Shown one piece after another: positions 1 to 9,580 of a stretch of 64,000 nucleotides of DNA; positions within the stretch are counted from its first letter, which is position 1; every line of letters starts with the position of its first letter. The position numbers were made by a program, and so were the translations under genes. Under the pieces are notes generated by a model, which saw only the letters and a list, made by a program, of their open reading frames with translations, did no database searches and was not told the DNA's origin. The DNA is taken from contig NZ_CP142884.1 in the NCBI RefSeq assembly GCF_040760075.1, positions 3,906,001-3,970,000 of the forward strand. The letters run 5' to 3'. Source of the stretch: Sphingobacterium sp. R2 (GTDB lineage Bacteria; Bacteroidota; Bacteroidia; Sphingobacteriales; Sphingobacteriaceae).

Positions 1-1
1 T

Positions 2-2335
2 AATCCCATAGGGATTTTTTTTATTTTACTTATGATTTTATCGTCCCATAAAGCATTCTGCCAAACAGCAGCAGTGCGTGGTACAATAAAATCACAAACT
101 GGGGAACGAATGCCATTTGTAACGGTATCGCTTTCGGAAAGCAAAAAAACAGTCCAAACTGACAATAATGGAGATTACAGCTTTACCACATTACAAGCTG
201 GAAATTATATAATCTCTGCCAAATATTTGGGCGCAAACATGGAGTCAAAACAAATCACATTACTTAATGGTCAGGAAATGGTGGTAGACTTTGTATTAAG
301 TCTAAAAGAAAGGGTACTTGACGGCATCGAAATCTCGGGATACCGCAGGTTTGGAAAGAAAGAATCCGAACAGGTAGCAAAGTTACCTTTAAAAAATTTG
401 GAGAATCCCCAAGTATACAATGTTGTGCCCAAGGAAATTTTGCAGGAACAGCTCATCGTGACGTACAATGATGTGCTAAAAAATGTAACCGGTGTGAGCC
501 AGGGTCTGGTCAATGGAAGCAACTCCTTTTATATGCGCGGTTTTGAGAACAACAGTTTCATCAGGAATGGCATCCAGGATAGAAAAGATAATAGTTTGGA
601 AGTCGCTAATATAGAACACATCGAAGTATTGAAAGGCCCGTCGGCCACCTTATTTGGAAATAGTTTGACCTCGTTTGGTGGATTGATTAACCGGGTGACA
701 AAGAAACCTTTCGACATAGCTAAGGGGGAGATTTCATATACATTGGGCGGATTCGACCTGAATAGAATTACTGCCGACATTAACACCCCCCTGGTAAAAG
801 ATGCTGGACTTCTGATGCGCACAAATATTGCTTACCACGATGATGGCAATTACATGGATGCAGGTTTTACCAAACGTCTTTTTATTGCACCATCTCTCTT
901 GTATAAAGTAAATGATCGTTTAACAATTTCGATCGATGCGGAGATCTATCAACAGAAAGCAAATGACTTCCATCGCCTATTTCCCGAAATGTCATTCACA
1001 AAAAAAAGCACAGAAAGCTTGGGAATCAACTGGAAGAGATATTATCATGGGAACGACCTAACGGAATCTAAACCATCCGTTAGCATTTATGCTGAAGCCG
1101 CTTATCAATTGTCAGCTAAGTGGAAGTCACAAACGCTGATCTCGCAAACAAAACACTCCAGTGTTGGCTACCGCGTATGGAATGAAATTATGCAGGACAG
1201 TGTGAATAGAAACATCCGATATAGTAACTCAAATTATAATAGTATTGAAATTCAACAAAATTTCAATGGAGACTTCGAGCTTGCCGGCCATCGCAACCGT
1301 TTGGTAGTGGGGCTGGATTATTATAACGCCCGATCCAATGAAAACTTCATTATTGCCTACCCGTTCGACCGTATTGGTTTAAAAGGAAAAGATCCAGCTT
1401 ATACTCATATTTCGAAAGCTAATGTAGATGCATTTTTAGCCACACTAAATCCCATACGTACAATCAGTGAACAAAGCACTTATAGCGCCTACTTTTCTGA
1501 TGTTTTTAATATATCTCATAATTTTTTGGCCATGGCGAGCCTTCGCATTGACCACTTTGCATCTGGGGGCTCATACGATCTGGCGGCTGATACGGTTACC
1601 GGAAAGTTTAGCCAAACAAATCTTTCGCCGAAATTGGGACTCGTGTACCAGCTTATACCAGACAAAATATCTTTATTTGGAAATTACATGAACGGATTCG
1701 CAAACAATGGTCCTGCTATACAGCCCGATGGTGCACGAACGGTTTTTAAGCCAAGCAATGCTAATCAATGGGAAGCCGGCCTCAAACTTAATTTGCTTGA
1801 TGGCAAATTAAATTCGACAATAAGTTATTATGATATTAAAGTGAACGATATCCTCAGACCTGATCCCACCCGCAATGGTTTCACTATACAGGACGGGGGA
1901 CAAATCAGTAGCGGACTGGAAACAGAATTAATTGTCAACATGGTGAAAGGTTTCAATATTATTGCTGGATATGCTTACAATAAAGCTTACTCCATAAATA
2001 CAAACGCCGATATCGATGGATTACGTCAGTGGACGGGACCAGCGCAAACTGCCAATTTATGGGTAAACTATGCATTTCAGGCTAAAGCCTTACAGGGATT
2101 CTCAATTGGTGGAGGTGGTAATTATAATAGCAAAGCCTACATCAGTCAATCGCGTCAGTTTGGTGAATTTCATATTCCCGAATACCTGGTCATGAATGCT
2201 GTGGCGGGTTATGACACCAAAAGATTCCGGATAAGCTTTAAAGTGGATAACCTCACAAATAAGCTATACTGGGGTAGTTACGTCAACCAAATGATGCCTA
2301 GGCGTTTTTCCGCTAATTTAGCCGTAAAACTTTAA
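2..2335 (+). CDS. TonB-dependent siderophore receptor (5' end off the window)
   Basis: Outer-membrane receptor, probably for a ferric siderophore, driven by TonB/ExbBD. The reading frame is open to the left edge, and the codons before the first ATG at 32 encode a hydrophobic stretch ending in AFCQ. This reads as the second half of a signal peptide, so the true start lies upstream of the window. After it come a carboxypeptidase-regulatory-like beta-sandwich (about residues 15-95), a plug domain with the siderophore-receptor-like GPSATLFGNSLTSFGGLIN stretch, and a 22-strand-type barrel ending in a hydrophobic strand (ANLAVKL). Length fits FhuA/FoxA-like Bacteroidota receptors. The ligand cannot be told from sequence. 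No iron-uptake partner follows; the next gene is convergent. Confidence 0.88.
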   Translation, partial: NPIGIFFILLMILSSHKAFCQTAAVRGTIKSQTGERMPFVTVSLSESKKTVQTDNNGDYSFTTLQAGNYIISAKYLGANMESKQITLLNGQEMVVDFVLSLKERVLDGIEISGYRRFGKKESEQVAKLPLKNLENPQVYNVVPKEILQEQLIVTYNDVLKNVTGVSQGLVNGSNSFYMRGFENNSFIRNGIQDRKDNSLEVANIEHIEVLKGPSATLFGNSLTSFGGLINRVTKKPFDIAKGEISYTLGGFDLNRITADINTPLVKDAGLLMRTNIAYHDDGNYMDAGFTKRLFIAPSLLYKVNDRLTISIDAEIYQQKANDFHRLFPEMSFTKKSTESLGINWKRYYHGNDLTESKPSVSIYAEAAYQLSAKWKSQTLISQTKHSSVGYRVWNEIMQDSVNRNIRYSNSNYNSIEIQQNFNGDFELAGHRNRLVVGLDYYNARSNENFIIAYPFDRIGLKGKDPAYTHISKANVDAFLATLNPIRTISEQSTYSAYFSDVFNISHNFLAMASLRIDHFASGGSYDLAADTVTGKFSQTNLSPKLGLVYQLIPDKISLFGNYMNGFANNGPAIQPDGARTVFKPSNANQWEAGLKLNLLDGKLNSTISYYDIKVNDILRPDPTRNGFTIQDGGQISSGLETELIVNMVKGFNIIAGYAYNKAYSINTNADIDGLRQWTGPAQTANLWVNYAFQAKALQGFSIGGGGNYNSKAYISQSRQFGEFHIPEYLVMNAVAGYDTKRFRISFKVDNLTNKLYWGSYVNQMMPRRFSANLAVKL

Positions 2336-2507
2336 TCTATGTTTATAATAAAAATATGTTGTGATGTTTATTTTTACTAACATAAAGCTTGCAGAAAAAT
2401 AAATTAAAAAGATAGCGGTTCTTACCTATCTATTCTGTTTTTACCGCTACAGACCTTGTCGCAATTTTAGGATTTATTCGTTCTCGTAAGATTCATTTTT
2501 CTATTTT

Positions 2508-2939
2508 TCATCTTTTCTTCAATATATAGATGTTGCTATCCCTTTTATTGAAACCAAGCTTTTCATATAATTCTATAGCCGATGTGCGGTGTTCTTCGGT
2601 AAATAGCAGAACTTCAATTAGCTGCTGTTCGATGGAAATAGCTAGCAGTTTTTCGATGAGTTTCCTGCCAATCCCCATTCCGCGATAGTCTTTGTCTACG
2701 ACAACATCCTCAATCCAGCCTTTGCTGCCCGATATTACACGATAGACTGCCATTGAGGCAATGCCGACGATTCTGTCCCCTATAAAGCATGCAAGTACGC
2801 TAACCTTATTGTTTTCCGTTAAAACTTCATCCAATCTTGATTGTCGCTTATTAGGGCTCAATTGCTTAAATAGTTCAGAAACTTGATTTTGAATATTTGC
2901 ATCGATATTGGTATTGTTTAAAACTACTATTTTAATCAT
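2508..2939 (-). CDS. GNAT family N-acetyltransferase
   Basis: Acetyl-CoA-dependent N-acetyltransferase of the GNAT fold, 143 aa, the usual single-domain length. The acetyl-CoA binding motif is clear at about residues 85-95: VVDKDYRGMGIGRKLIEKLL, matching the R/Q-x-x-G-x-G/A loop. A C-terminal ELYEKLGFNKR segment is typical of the family. The substrate (small molecule, protein or antibiotic) cannot be predicted. It is a single gene, convergent with the TonB receptor. Confidence 0.85.
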   Translation of the reverse strand: MIKIVVLNNTNIDANIQNQVSELFKQLSPNKRQSRLDEVLTENNKVSVLACFIGDRIVGIASMAVYRVISGSKGWIEDVVVDKDYRGMGIGRKLIEKLLAISIEQQLIEVLLFTEEHRTSAIELYEKLGFNKRDSNIYILKKR

Positions 2940-2987
2940 GATATATCTACACTATTAGTTCACTGTGACTGTGTTTTATAGAAAATA

Positions 2988-3332
2988 TTAGGGTTTCTGG
3001 ATGACAAAGGCTTTAAGCTCCGCTATCTTTCCATCTTCAAATCTCCAAATGTCACAATAATCAAAATGTTCATATTTTCCGATCTTACTTTTCAATCGGA
3101 TTTCTCCAGTCACTGTAACAAAATCGCCCTCCTCAATGGTCTTTTCAACGTTGAAAACTGGCGGTTCTTTATAATACTCTTGCATGTAAGCACGAACTTC
3201 ATCTTTTCCATTTAAAATCCGATCTCCAACGAAAACCCATTTTGTTTGCGGCGTACAGTATGCTAAGAAGCTTTCATTATCTCCTTTGGATACAAATTCA
3301 TTGGCGGTGTGTAAAATTGTTGTATTTTTCAT
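2988..3332 (-). CDS. SnoaL-like / NTF2-fold protein
   Basis: Small alpha+beta-barrel protein of the SnoaL/NTF2-like superfamily, 114 aa. Typical features are an N-terminal helix (TANEFVSKGDNESFLAYC), a Trp-Val-Phe strand, KDEVRAYMQEYY, and a terminal strand with FDYCDIWRFEDGKIAELKAF. I take the ATG at 3332; a TTG two codons upstream is the only alternative. Such proteins include isomerases, cyclases, hydrolases and ligand-binding proteins, so the reaction is unknown. It is divergent from a TetR-family gene and a perfect inverted repeat covers its promoter region, so it is probably the main target of that repressor. Confidence 0.8.
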   Translation of the reverse strand: MKNTTILHTANEFVSKGDNESFLAYCTPQTKWVFVGDRILNGKDEVRAYMQEYYKEPPVFNVEKTIEEGDFVTVTGEIRLKSKIGKYEHFDYCDIWRFEDGKIAELKAFVIQKP

Positions 3333-3371
3333 TTTCAAATGTTTTTTATTGCTATTCTATGAAATTAAACC

Positions 3372-3412
3372 TAGGTCAAATGACCTATTTCAAATATAGG
3401 TCATTTGACCTA
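3372..3412. promoter_or_regulatory. Perfect 17-bp inverted repeat, probable TetR operator
   Basis: The arms are TAGGTCAAATGACCTAT (3372-3388) and its exact reverse complement (3396-3412), separated by 7 bp. Each arm is itself a near-palindrome, AGGTCA-NN-TGACCT, so there are two dyads with centres 25 bp apart. A minus-strand -7-like element TATATTTG (3391-3398) lies between and partly inside the arms, ahead of the SnoaL-like gene. This is the layout expected for a TetR repressor closing a divergent promoter. The arrangement is seen directly; the regulator assignment is inferred. Confidence 0.8.
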
Positions 3413-3452
3413 AATAATCGAAATTTTTAAGATTTATTTTTAAATTTGAAGG

Positions 3453-4019
3453 ATGGATAAAAAAGAAGAGCGGTTACAACACATTTTATCAACAACGATA
3501 GCGATCCTTACTGAACAAGGAGCGGAAAAGCTATCGATGAGAATGGTTGCTAAACGTGCCGATATATCGCTAAGTAATCTCCAATATTATTATAGGGATA
3601 AGAATCTCCTCTTCATTGCCACAGTTGAGTTTTACTTTGAAAGCTGTAAAAAGGAGCTTACAGAGGCTATAAAACTTTTAACAGCGGATAGTCTTCCCGA
3701 TAAAAATACTTTTTTGAAAAAGGTGTTGAGCATGTTATTAATCGATAGCAAATCCAGTCATCAAACACTAATGTTTCAGGAAATATGGACTTTGGCCGCT
3801 AGAAATAAAGAATTGGAGCATGCAGTAGAAGCATATTATAAAATATATTGTATTTGGATGATCGATCTGGTTGCCAAATTTTGCAGTAAACCTGAGGAGA
3901 TTGTCAGCTTTCTTATCCCTTTTGTTGAAGGTTATACAATTGTTCATAATGTAATTCCTTCGACCAAAGAAAACGTGATCGCAATGATGTTAAAAATAAT
4001 TTCTATCGTGGATAAGTAA
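3453..4019 (+). CDS. TetR/AcrR family transcriptional regulator
   Basis: One-component repressor, 188 aa. The N-terminal helix-turn-helix is clear: a first helix RLQHILSTTIAILTEQGAEKLSMRMVAKRADIS followed by the recognition helix SNLQYYYRDKNLLFIA (about residues 35-55). The C-terminal ligand domain (about 60-188) is divergent and includes MFQEIWTLAARNKELEHAVEAYY. The start is ATG at 3453 after AAGG. It is transcribed away from the SnoaL-like gene across the inverted repeat at 3372-3412, which is probably its own operator. The inducer is unknown. Confidence 0.88.
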   Translation: MDKKEERLQHILSTTIAILTEQGAEKLSMRMVAKRADISLSNLQYYYRDKNLLFIATVEFYFESCKKELTEAIKLLTADSLPDKNTFLKKVLSMLLIDSKSSHQTLMFQEIWTLAARNKELEHAVEAYYKIYCIWMIDLVAKFCSKPEEIVSFLIPFVEGYTIVHNVIPSTKENVIAMMLKIISIVDK

Positions 4020-4042
4020 TACCATTTTCTTTGTCGGTTGGT

Positions 4043-5002
4043 TTAATGGCGCTTTTTTCCCTTGCTAGGTAACTCTGGGATAAGGTTTATGGATGTTATC
4101 CGTAGCATGAGACTTCGCATGTCCTGTTGGATCGATCGAATGGTTGCCTGCAATTCATTGTGCATATTTGCCAGATCATGAAGTTCTTCTGCGGCGAAAA
4201 TACCACCATCTCTAAAGTAGAGTTTCTCCAGTGAGCTATCCTTTTTGTCGTCCAAGCCATATTGTAACCAACGCTGTCTCGTTGTTTCCACTAGGGAAAG
4301 ATTTACGGAATTGCTGAAATTCTTCTCTGAAATAATCCCCCAGATGGAACTTGGATAAATTTGGGCATTATTGTTTTGATACCAGATACTTTCGAGCATA
4401 TTGCGCTGTAGGGTCATTCGTACCTTTTTTCCTTTCGGGTTTAGCGTCATGAATCCCAATGCTGCTGTTCCCAAACCACCAGCAATACTCAATCCGTTAT
4501 TAAGCTTTTTGTTATTTACAGTGGTAGCAGTCACCGTCGTCACAGCGCCTAAAAGAATTGATGCCACTGTAAGTCTAGTCTGTTTATTCGTATTAATACC
4601 GTCTATATATCCGGCGAGCTTATCAATGCGTTCACCATTACAATCTAGTTCTGCAGCGATTGCGTTCAATTCAGACTCAAACAGCATATACTGCTCAATC
4701 ATCTTCTGTTTCGCAAGTAGTTTTACAGTAGTATCATTGGTACTATTTAAATACGCTATTACAGGATTTGATAGATTCAGGTATTTAATCAGTACAAAAT
4801 CATGAGCAGAAAAATGTTTTCGTAGCTGGATACTATCAGAAAGCGAAATTTGTTGCAGCGGAATGGATTGATAAATCACATTGGGCATACAATAATTCTT
4901 TGTCAGGGTCTGAACTTGAACAGTGTTAATCAAGGAGGAGCAGCTCGCACATAGCAGCAATAAAAAGAAAACTGATGACCTAGTAGCAAAAAGTACTTTC
5001 AT
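4043..5002 (-). CDS. Predicted lipoprotein of unknown function
   Basis: I do not recognise a family. The 319-aa product has a lipoprotein signal peptide with lipobox LCASC (Cys near residue 21). A mostly helical part follows (QKMIEQYMLFESELNAIAAEL). There is a possible short hydrophobic segment near residues 140-185 with a Gly/Ala/Thr-rich run (ASILLGAVTTVTATTV, then GLSIAGGLGTAALGF). The C-terminal helix (ELHDLANMHNELQATIRSIQQ) may form a coiled coil. It is convergent with the TetR gene and has no obvious operon partner; the gene on its 3' side points towards it. Confidence 0.6.
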   Translation of the reverse strand: MKVLFATRSSVFFLLLLCASCSSLINTVQVQTLTKNYCMPNVIYQSIPLQQISLSDSIQLRKHFSAHDFVLIKYLNLSNPVIAYLNSTNDTTVKLLAKQKMIEQYMLFESELNAIAAELDCNGERIDKLAGYIDGINTNKQTRLTVASILLGAVTTVTATTVNNKKLNNGLSIAGGLGTAALGFMTLNPKGKKVRMTLQRNMLESIWYQNNNAQIYPSSIWGIISEKNFSNSVNLSLVETTRQRWLQYGLDDKKDSSLEKLYFRDGGIFAAEELHDLANMHNELQATIRSIQQDMRSLMLRITSINLIPELPSKGKKRH

Positions 5003-5171
5003 AATTAGGATATAAAGATTGCTTGAATTAACAATACACTATCCAAAATGTTTTGGAAAGCCGGCTACTTTCTTTTTTATAATCTATACATCAGCATATT
5101 GTGCTCAAGACATCAATGCAGTTGTTAACATGTGGACCCACTTGTTGAGATCGGTCATACCTTCCTACATC

Positions 5172-6980
5172 TTAGTTTGCTAACTTTGATACTCCTCTTT
5201 CTCCGTCTGATTTTAATAGTTCTGTATAGTAACCATTTTTTGCTGCTAGCTCCTCATGGGAACCGCTCTCTACTATCTGACCACGGTGCATTACCACAAT
5301 TTGGTCTGCATGGCGGACCGTTGACAATCGATGTGCAATTGTTATCGTAGTAGTATGCTGCATAGAATCAATTAAGGCACTTGATAGTTGACGTTCGGTA
5401 ATTGTATCTAGTGCGCTTGTCGCTTCATCCATAATAATAATAGCAGGTTTTCTCAATAATGTCCTCGTTAACGAAAGCCGCTGTTTCTCACCGCCAGAAA
5501 AGCGATATCCATGCTCGCCAATAGGCGTATCGTACTGCATTGGCAGATTAACAATAAATTCATGCAACTTTGTAATTTTCGCTGCAGCAATTAACTCTTG
5601 GTCAGTTGCATTGGGATTAGCAAACAAAAGATTCTCTTTTATAGTTCCATTAACTAGATAGGGATCCTGTGAAACAACACCTAAAATATCGGTAAGTGAA
5701 TCAGGGCTTAATTTCCTGATGTCAACTCCATCGATATAAATCGCACCTTTATCCACTTCATAAAGTCCCGCAATAAGATATCCAATAGTTGTCTTTCCTG
5801 ACCCTGTAGCTCCAACTATGGCGACCTGACTTCCACCTGATATATCAATTGTCACCTCGGAAAGGATCTGAACACCATCCTCGTATGAAAAACTGACATT
5901 TTCGAGTTTCACTTCCCCTTTTGCTGTCTTCCTGTCCAAAACAACTGCTCCAGCTATTTTCTTAATCTGAGCAGGCATGTCAAGATACTCGAATATACGT
6001 GAAAACAAGACGCGTGCTTTTCGGACCTCAATACCTGTCCGTAGCAACTCTTGTAAAGGGAACGTAAGTTGCTCCTGTAGTGCGATGATAGCCATGATTG
6101 TCCCTATTGAAACTTGGTTTTCACTTTGCATCGTGAGCCCTCCAAGTAATAACGTCAGTGCTGGAAGAATGGTCAGCAACAAATAAATAATCTGCCACTG
6201 CCATTCATTGGATGTACGTGAGTGAACTTCCAAATCTGCTACATCTTTCGATGTATTGGAAAATTTGCTAATTAGAAATGTCGATTTCCCCATTGTACGC
6301 GATAGGATCATTCCCGGTACCGATAGGGATTCACTGATTTCTGAAGATAAGTCGGCCAGCTTCTTTCGCTGTTTTTCGGAAACTTTTTCTCTCAATGCAC
6401 CAACCCAATTACTTAATACCAACGTAAACGGAACAACGGTTAGTGAAAACAGTGAAAGTTTCCAATCTAAGAGAAACATTGCAATAACAGTCATAATCGC
6501 AATACTTAAGTTCTTTGCGGCCTCCTGGGCAGTGTTGGAAACAAGTTCCTGAAGTGATCCAATATCCTGCGTAATGCGGGACTGAATTTCGCCGCCACGC
6601 GTATTCGTAAAAAATCGCAATGAAAGTGTGTGCAAATGAGAATACAGCTTTATCCGCAGGTCATGCAATACAGATTGTCCAATTTTTGTTGAAAGTATCG
6701 CCTGAACCATGTTGATTACGGCAGAAATTAGCGTTACCAAAATCATCGCAATAACTAACGTAATTAACAAGTGTATGTCGCCATGCGGAAGGGCATCATC
6801 AATAATATTCCGCAGTAGAAATGGCATCGCCATGCTTGCTCCTGCTCCGATAAAAATCAGCATTAAGGAGCTGAGCAATTGCCACTTGTAAGGTTGAAAG
6901 AATCCATAAACACGATATATTGAAAAATGATTTGTGTTTTTAATTGTTTCTTTTCTTTGTTTGTGTAAAAAGAATTTCAT
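5172..6980 (-). CDS. ABC transporter, fused permease-ATPase (MsbA/exporter type)
   Basis: Homodimeric-type exporter half-molecule. I place the start at ATG 6980 (602 aa), 13 bp after the stop of the upstream barrel gene; the longer frame would overlap that gene by 86 bp and adds no domain. The first half has six TM helices (about 25-320), and the ATPase domain follows. Walker A is GATGSGKTT (about 390-398), the signature is FSGGEKQR (about 494-501), Walker B is AIIIMDEATSALD, and the switch is TIAHR. The substrate is unknown: lipid, drug or peptide are all possible. Its operon partners are an outer-membrane barrel and a VirJ-like hydrolase, which suggests an envelope-related role. Confidence 0.88.
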   Translation of the reverse strand: MKFFLHKQRKETIKNTNHFSIYRVYGFFQPYKWQLLSSLMLIFIGAGASMAMPFLLRNIIDDALPHGDIHLLITLVIAMILVTLISAVINMVQAILSTKIGQSVLHDLRIKLYSHLHTLSLRFFTNTRGGEIQSRITQDIGSLQELVSNTAQEAAKNLSIAIMTVIAMFLLDWKLSLFSLTVVPFTLVLSNWVGALREKVSEKQRKKLADLSSEISESLSVPGMILSRTMGKSTFLISKFSNTSKDVADLEVHSRTSNEWQWQIIYLLLTILPALTLLLGGLTMQSENQVSIGTIMAIIALQEQLTFPLQELLRTGIEVRKARVLFSRIFEYLDMPAQIKKIAGAVVLDRKTAKGEVKLENVSFSYEDGVQILSEVTIDISGGSQVAIVGATGSGKTTIGYLIAGLYEVDKGAIYIDGVDIRKLSPDSLTDILGVVSQDPYLVNGTIKENLLFANPNATDQELIAAAKITKLHEFIVNLPMQYDTPIGEHGYRFSGGEKQRLSLTRTLLRKPAIIIMDEATSALDTITERQLSSALIDSMQHTTTITIAHRLSTVRHADQIVVMHRGQIVESGSHEELAAKNGYYTELLKSDGERGVSKLAN

Positions 6981-6993
6981 CACTTTTTTCCAA

Positions 6994-9432
6994 TTACTTT
7001 CTTCTCCTTCTTGGAGATTTATCATCCGTTTGATCATTAAAATGATTCTCTTTTTCATTTGAAGCATGTAGTCCGCCAAACTGCCAGCTAAATGTCAACG
7101 TAGCGGCTCTGTTGTAAAATCTGTTGATCTGGGTACTTTGGAATGTAGGGGCAAAAGCATAAACCGTCTCCTTAAAATTGTTCTGGAATGGATTGATGAC
7201 GGCCAACGTAAGACTAGCTTTACTATTCATAAAATCCTTCTTCATTGCAAAGCGGTAAGAGTAGTTTGCGGTATTTTTACCCTGTAATGTGATAAAACCA
7301 TTACCATAATCCCCTGAAGCACTCAATTGCAGACCTTTCATCGGATTAACTGTATTACTGATGCTTGAGTTAAAAAATGTTCCATCGTTTTTCATTCCCA
7401 AAGAGTTGCTCCGGAATTTTAAATGAAAGACCTCTATGCCGGCATTGACCGTCCAGATTTTTACAGGATTGAATACCGAATTGACGTTCACTCCCATTCG
7501 TTTACTTTCACCAATATTATCCGGCATGGTATAAGAGACTCCTTTTTCATTCACTCTAGCAATCTGCTCCACCGCATTCTTGTTTGAGCTATAATAGATA
7601 CTGCTTGTCAATAAGGTGTTCTTACTTCCGGTATAGGTATGTGAAAATTCGAGTTTTTTGGTAAGCTCTGGTTTAAGATAGGGGTTACCTTGCATGATAT
7701 TCAACGGGTCCGCTGCATTTGCATACGGATTCAGATCCATGATCCACGGACGGCGAATTCTTTCATTATAATCTAACTTTACTTCATGGCGTTCACTCAA
7801 TTTTTTTACAACCAACAAATTGGACACCCAGTTTGAAAATTTCCGCTTATAGGGTGCATTATTCTGAAATGTGGCATTGATGTTTGTATTCTCAAAGCGA
7901 ATTCCCGGACGTAATGTCCAATCGTTTCCAAGATCAAAATTTAAGGTAGCGTATGCAGAAAAAATCTGCTGTCTGTATTGCATGCTTCCGGAACGGCTCG
8001 GATCTACAGGCACTGCACTGCTTAGGACTTCATACACGCTTTTGGAATTATTTCCCAAATATTTACCGCCTGTCTCTAGCGAAGTTTTGCCTTCTTTTCC
8101 AAAAGGATGTGAATAATCCGCTTGAAGACTCCACTCCTTTTCCTTACCTGTATTGGGGCCGCGTTCTGTAAACGCCAGTTGATCATCGGGTTTATACTGT
8201 TGGGTCAAGTAGTTGGACACATCAGATGCAGTAGAAGCCATCCCTATAAGTTGTAATTCCTGCCCTCGGCGATCAAATTTTTTCTGATAGTTCAATACCC
8301 ATTCAGAGAAATTGAATTTACCACTTTGCTCCGTTTTTTGCCGATACACTTGATACCGGTCAGCATTTGTATATCGATTAAATAATCCACCCTTTTGGGG
8401 CCAAGAGCCGTTCCAATACGAATAACTCGCTTCAAGTGTCTGAAGGGAATCAATTTTATATTGTCCTGACAAAGAGGCAGAACCGCCCTTTGTGGTTTGA
8501 ATCATATTAGATTCTTGAAACAGCGATCCAGTTTCCATTCCGTTATTCAGATTGGTTCTATCAAGAGAAGATATCATTTTTTCTTTTTCCCGACTGTAGT
8601 TACCCATCGCTGAAAAGTTAAATTTACCTGTCCTCATATTAAGGGAAAGATTTCCAGTTTGTTCCAGATTTCCACCTGTGATATCCAATGTTCCACTAGT
8701 TCCTTTTAGTTTCTTTTTTGTGATGATATTGACCACACCGGCGGCACCTTCTGCCTCATATTTGGAAGAAGGGTTAGTCATCACTTCTACGGAAACAATG
8801 GAACTTGCCGGAATCATTTTTAAGGCTTCCTTGAGGTTTTTCGCCATAATTCGGGATGGTATGCCGTTGATCAGCACTTTAATATTAGCGTTACCGCGCA
8901 ACTTTAGATCACCAGTGGCACCTACAGTCAGCATCGGCGCTTTCCGTAATACATCCGCTGCATTTCCTGATTTGTTACTGATATCCGATGCGGCGTTGTA
9001 TATGAGCTTGTCTTTCGTGCTTTGAACCAAAGGCTTTCTCCGGCTTGCCACTACGTTAACCCCCTCGAGCATGGTGCTTTTAATGTCCAGATATTTACGT
9101 CCTAAATCTAGATCTTCTTGGTGTAGCGTTATAGCATCGGACTCATAGGTATTAAAACCAATATAATTGATAGAAACAATGATCGTGGTGGAGGGTTGTA
9201 CTTTTAAGTTAAATGCTCCATCCTTGCCCGTGTTGGTCGAACTAACTATTTTACCGCCGGCATCTTTGACTACAACTGTGCTTCCGGCTAATACTTTATT
9301 TTCGGATGCGCTAACAACGGTCCCTTTGACCTCAATTTCATTTCCTGCTGTCTGAGCTACTACCCATGATGTACTTAGTACTAGCATAAACACTAGTATT
9401 TGCTTGCATACGTTCTTAATTAATTCTTTCAT
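6994..9432 (-). CDS. Outer-membrane beta-barrel protein, TonB-receptor-like
   Basis: Member of the Bacteroidota family with a carboxypeptidase-regulatory-like N-domain, a plug and a large C-terminal barrel. I place the start at ATG 9432 (812 aa), where a signal peptide MKELIKNVCKQILVFMLVLS begins and ends at VVAQ; the longer frame has 28 extra residues ahead of it. After the beta-sandwich comes a plug-like region with APMLTV...LRGNANIKVLINGIP and EVMTNPSSKYEAEGAAGVVNIITKK. The rest alternates as barrel strands. The C-terminus carries a basic tail (KSPRRRRK) instead of ending at the last aromatic strand, which is slightly unusual. These proteins often lie beside peptide or antimicrobial export genes; the function is otherwise unknown. 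Confidence 0.82.
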   Translation of the reverse strand: MKELIKNVCKQILVFMLVLSTSWVVAQTAGNEIEVKGTVVSASENKVLAGSTVVVKDAGGKIVSSTNTGKDGAFNLKVQPSTTIIVSINYIGFNTYESDAITLHQEDLDLGRKYLDIKSTMLEGVNVVASRRKPLVQSTKDKLIYNAASDISNKSGNAADVLRKAPMLTVGATGDLKLRGNANIKVLINGIPSRIMAKNLKEALKMIPASSIVSVEVMTNPSSKYEAEGAAGVVNIITKKKLKGTSGTLDITGGNLEQTGNLSLNMRTGKFNFSAMGNYSREKEKMISSLDRTNLNNGMETGSLFQESNMIQTTKGGSASLSGQYKIDSLQTLEASYSYWNGSWPQKGGLFNRYTNADRYQVYRQKTEQSGKFNFSEWVLNYQKKFDRRGQELQLIGMASTASDVSNYLTQQYKPDDQLAFTERGPNTGKEKEWSLQADYSHPFGKEGKTSLETGGKYLGNNSKSVYEVLSSAVPVDPSRSGSMQYRQQIFSAYATLNFDLGNDWTLRPGIRFENTNINATFQNNAPYKRKFSNWVSNLLVVKKLSERHEVKLDYNERIRRPWIMDLNPYANAADPLNIMQGNPYLKPELTKKLEFSHTYTGSKNTLLTSSIYYSSNKNAVEQIARVNEKGVSYTMPDNIGESKRMGVNVNSVFNPVKIWTVNAGIEVFHLKFRSNSLGMKNDGTFFNSSISNTVNPMKGLQLSASGDYGNGFITLQGKNTANYSYRFAMKKDFMNSKASLTLAVINPFQNNFKETVYAFAPTFQSTQINRFYNRAATLTFSWQFGGLHASNEKENHFNDQTDDKSPRRRRK

Positions 9433-9580
9433 GTGCAAAAATTTAGTGCTGCAAAGCAAGTTGATAAACTTCAGCCTTAAAAATAAAACGGACAAACAGA
9501 CTTTACTAAATGTCAAAAAGCGTTGGTCATTTTAATTTTACGAATTACCTTTATTTTCCGACTTTTGAGCAATGGAAGTG

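Noticed and set aside
2413..2449. 7-bp inverted repeat TAGCGGT/ACCGCTA between convergent genes
   Set aside because: Short stem with a 23-nt loop; too weak to call a terminator.
4401..4805. 134-codon frame antisense to the unknown lipoprotein
   Set aside because: The minus-strand frame has a proper lipoprotein signal and is longer; this one looks hydrophobic only because of the complementary strand.
6981..7079. Longer N-terminus of the ABC transporter
   Set aside because: It would overlap the upstream barrel gene and adds a Met-rich stretch with no membrane or conserved feature; ATG 6980 is preferred.
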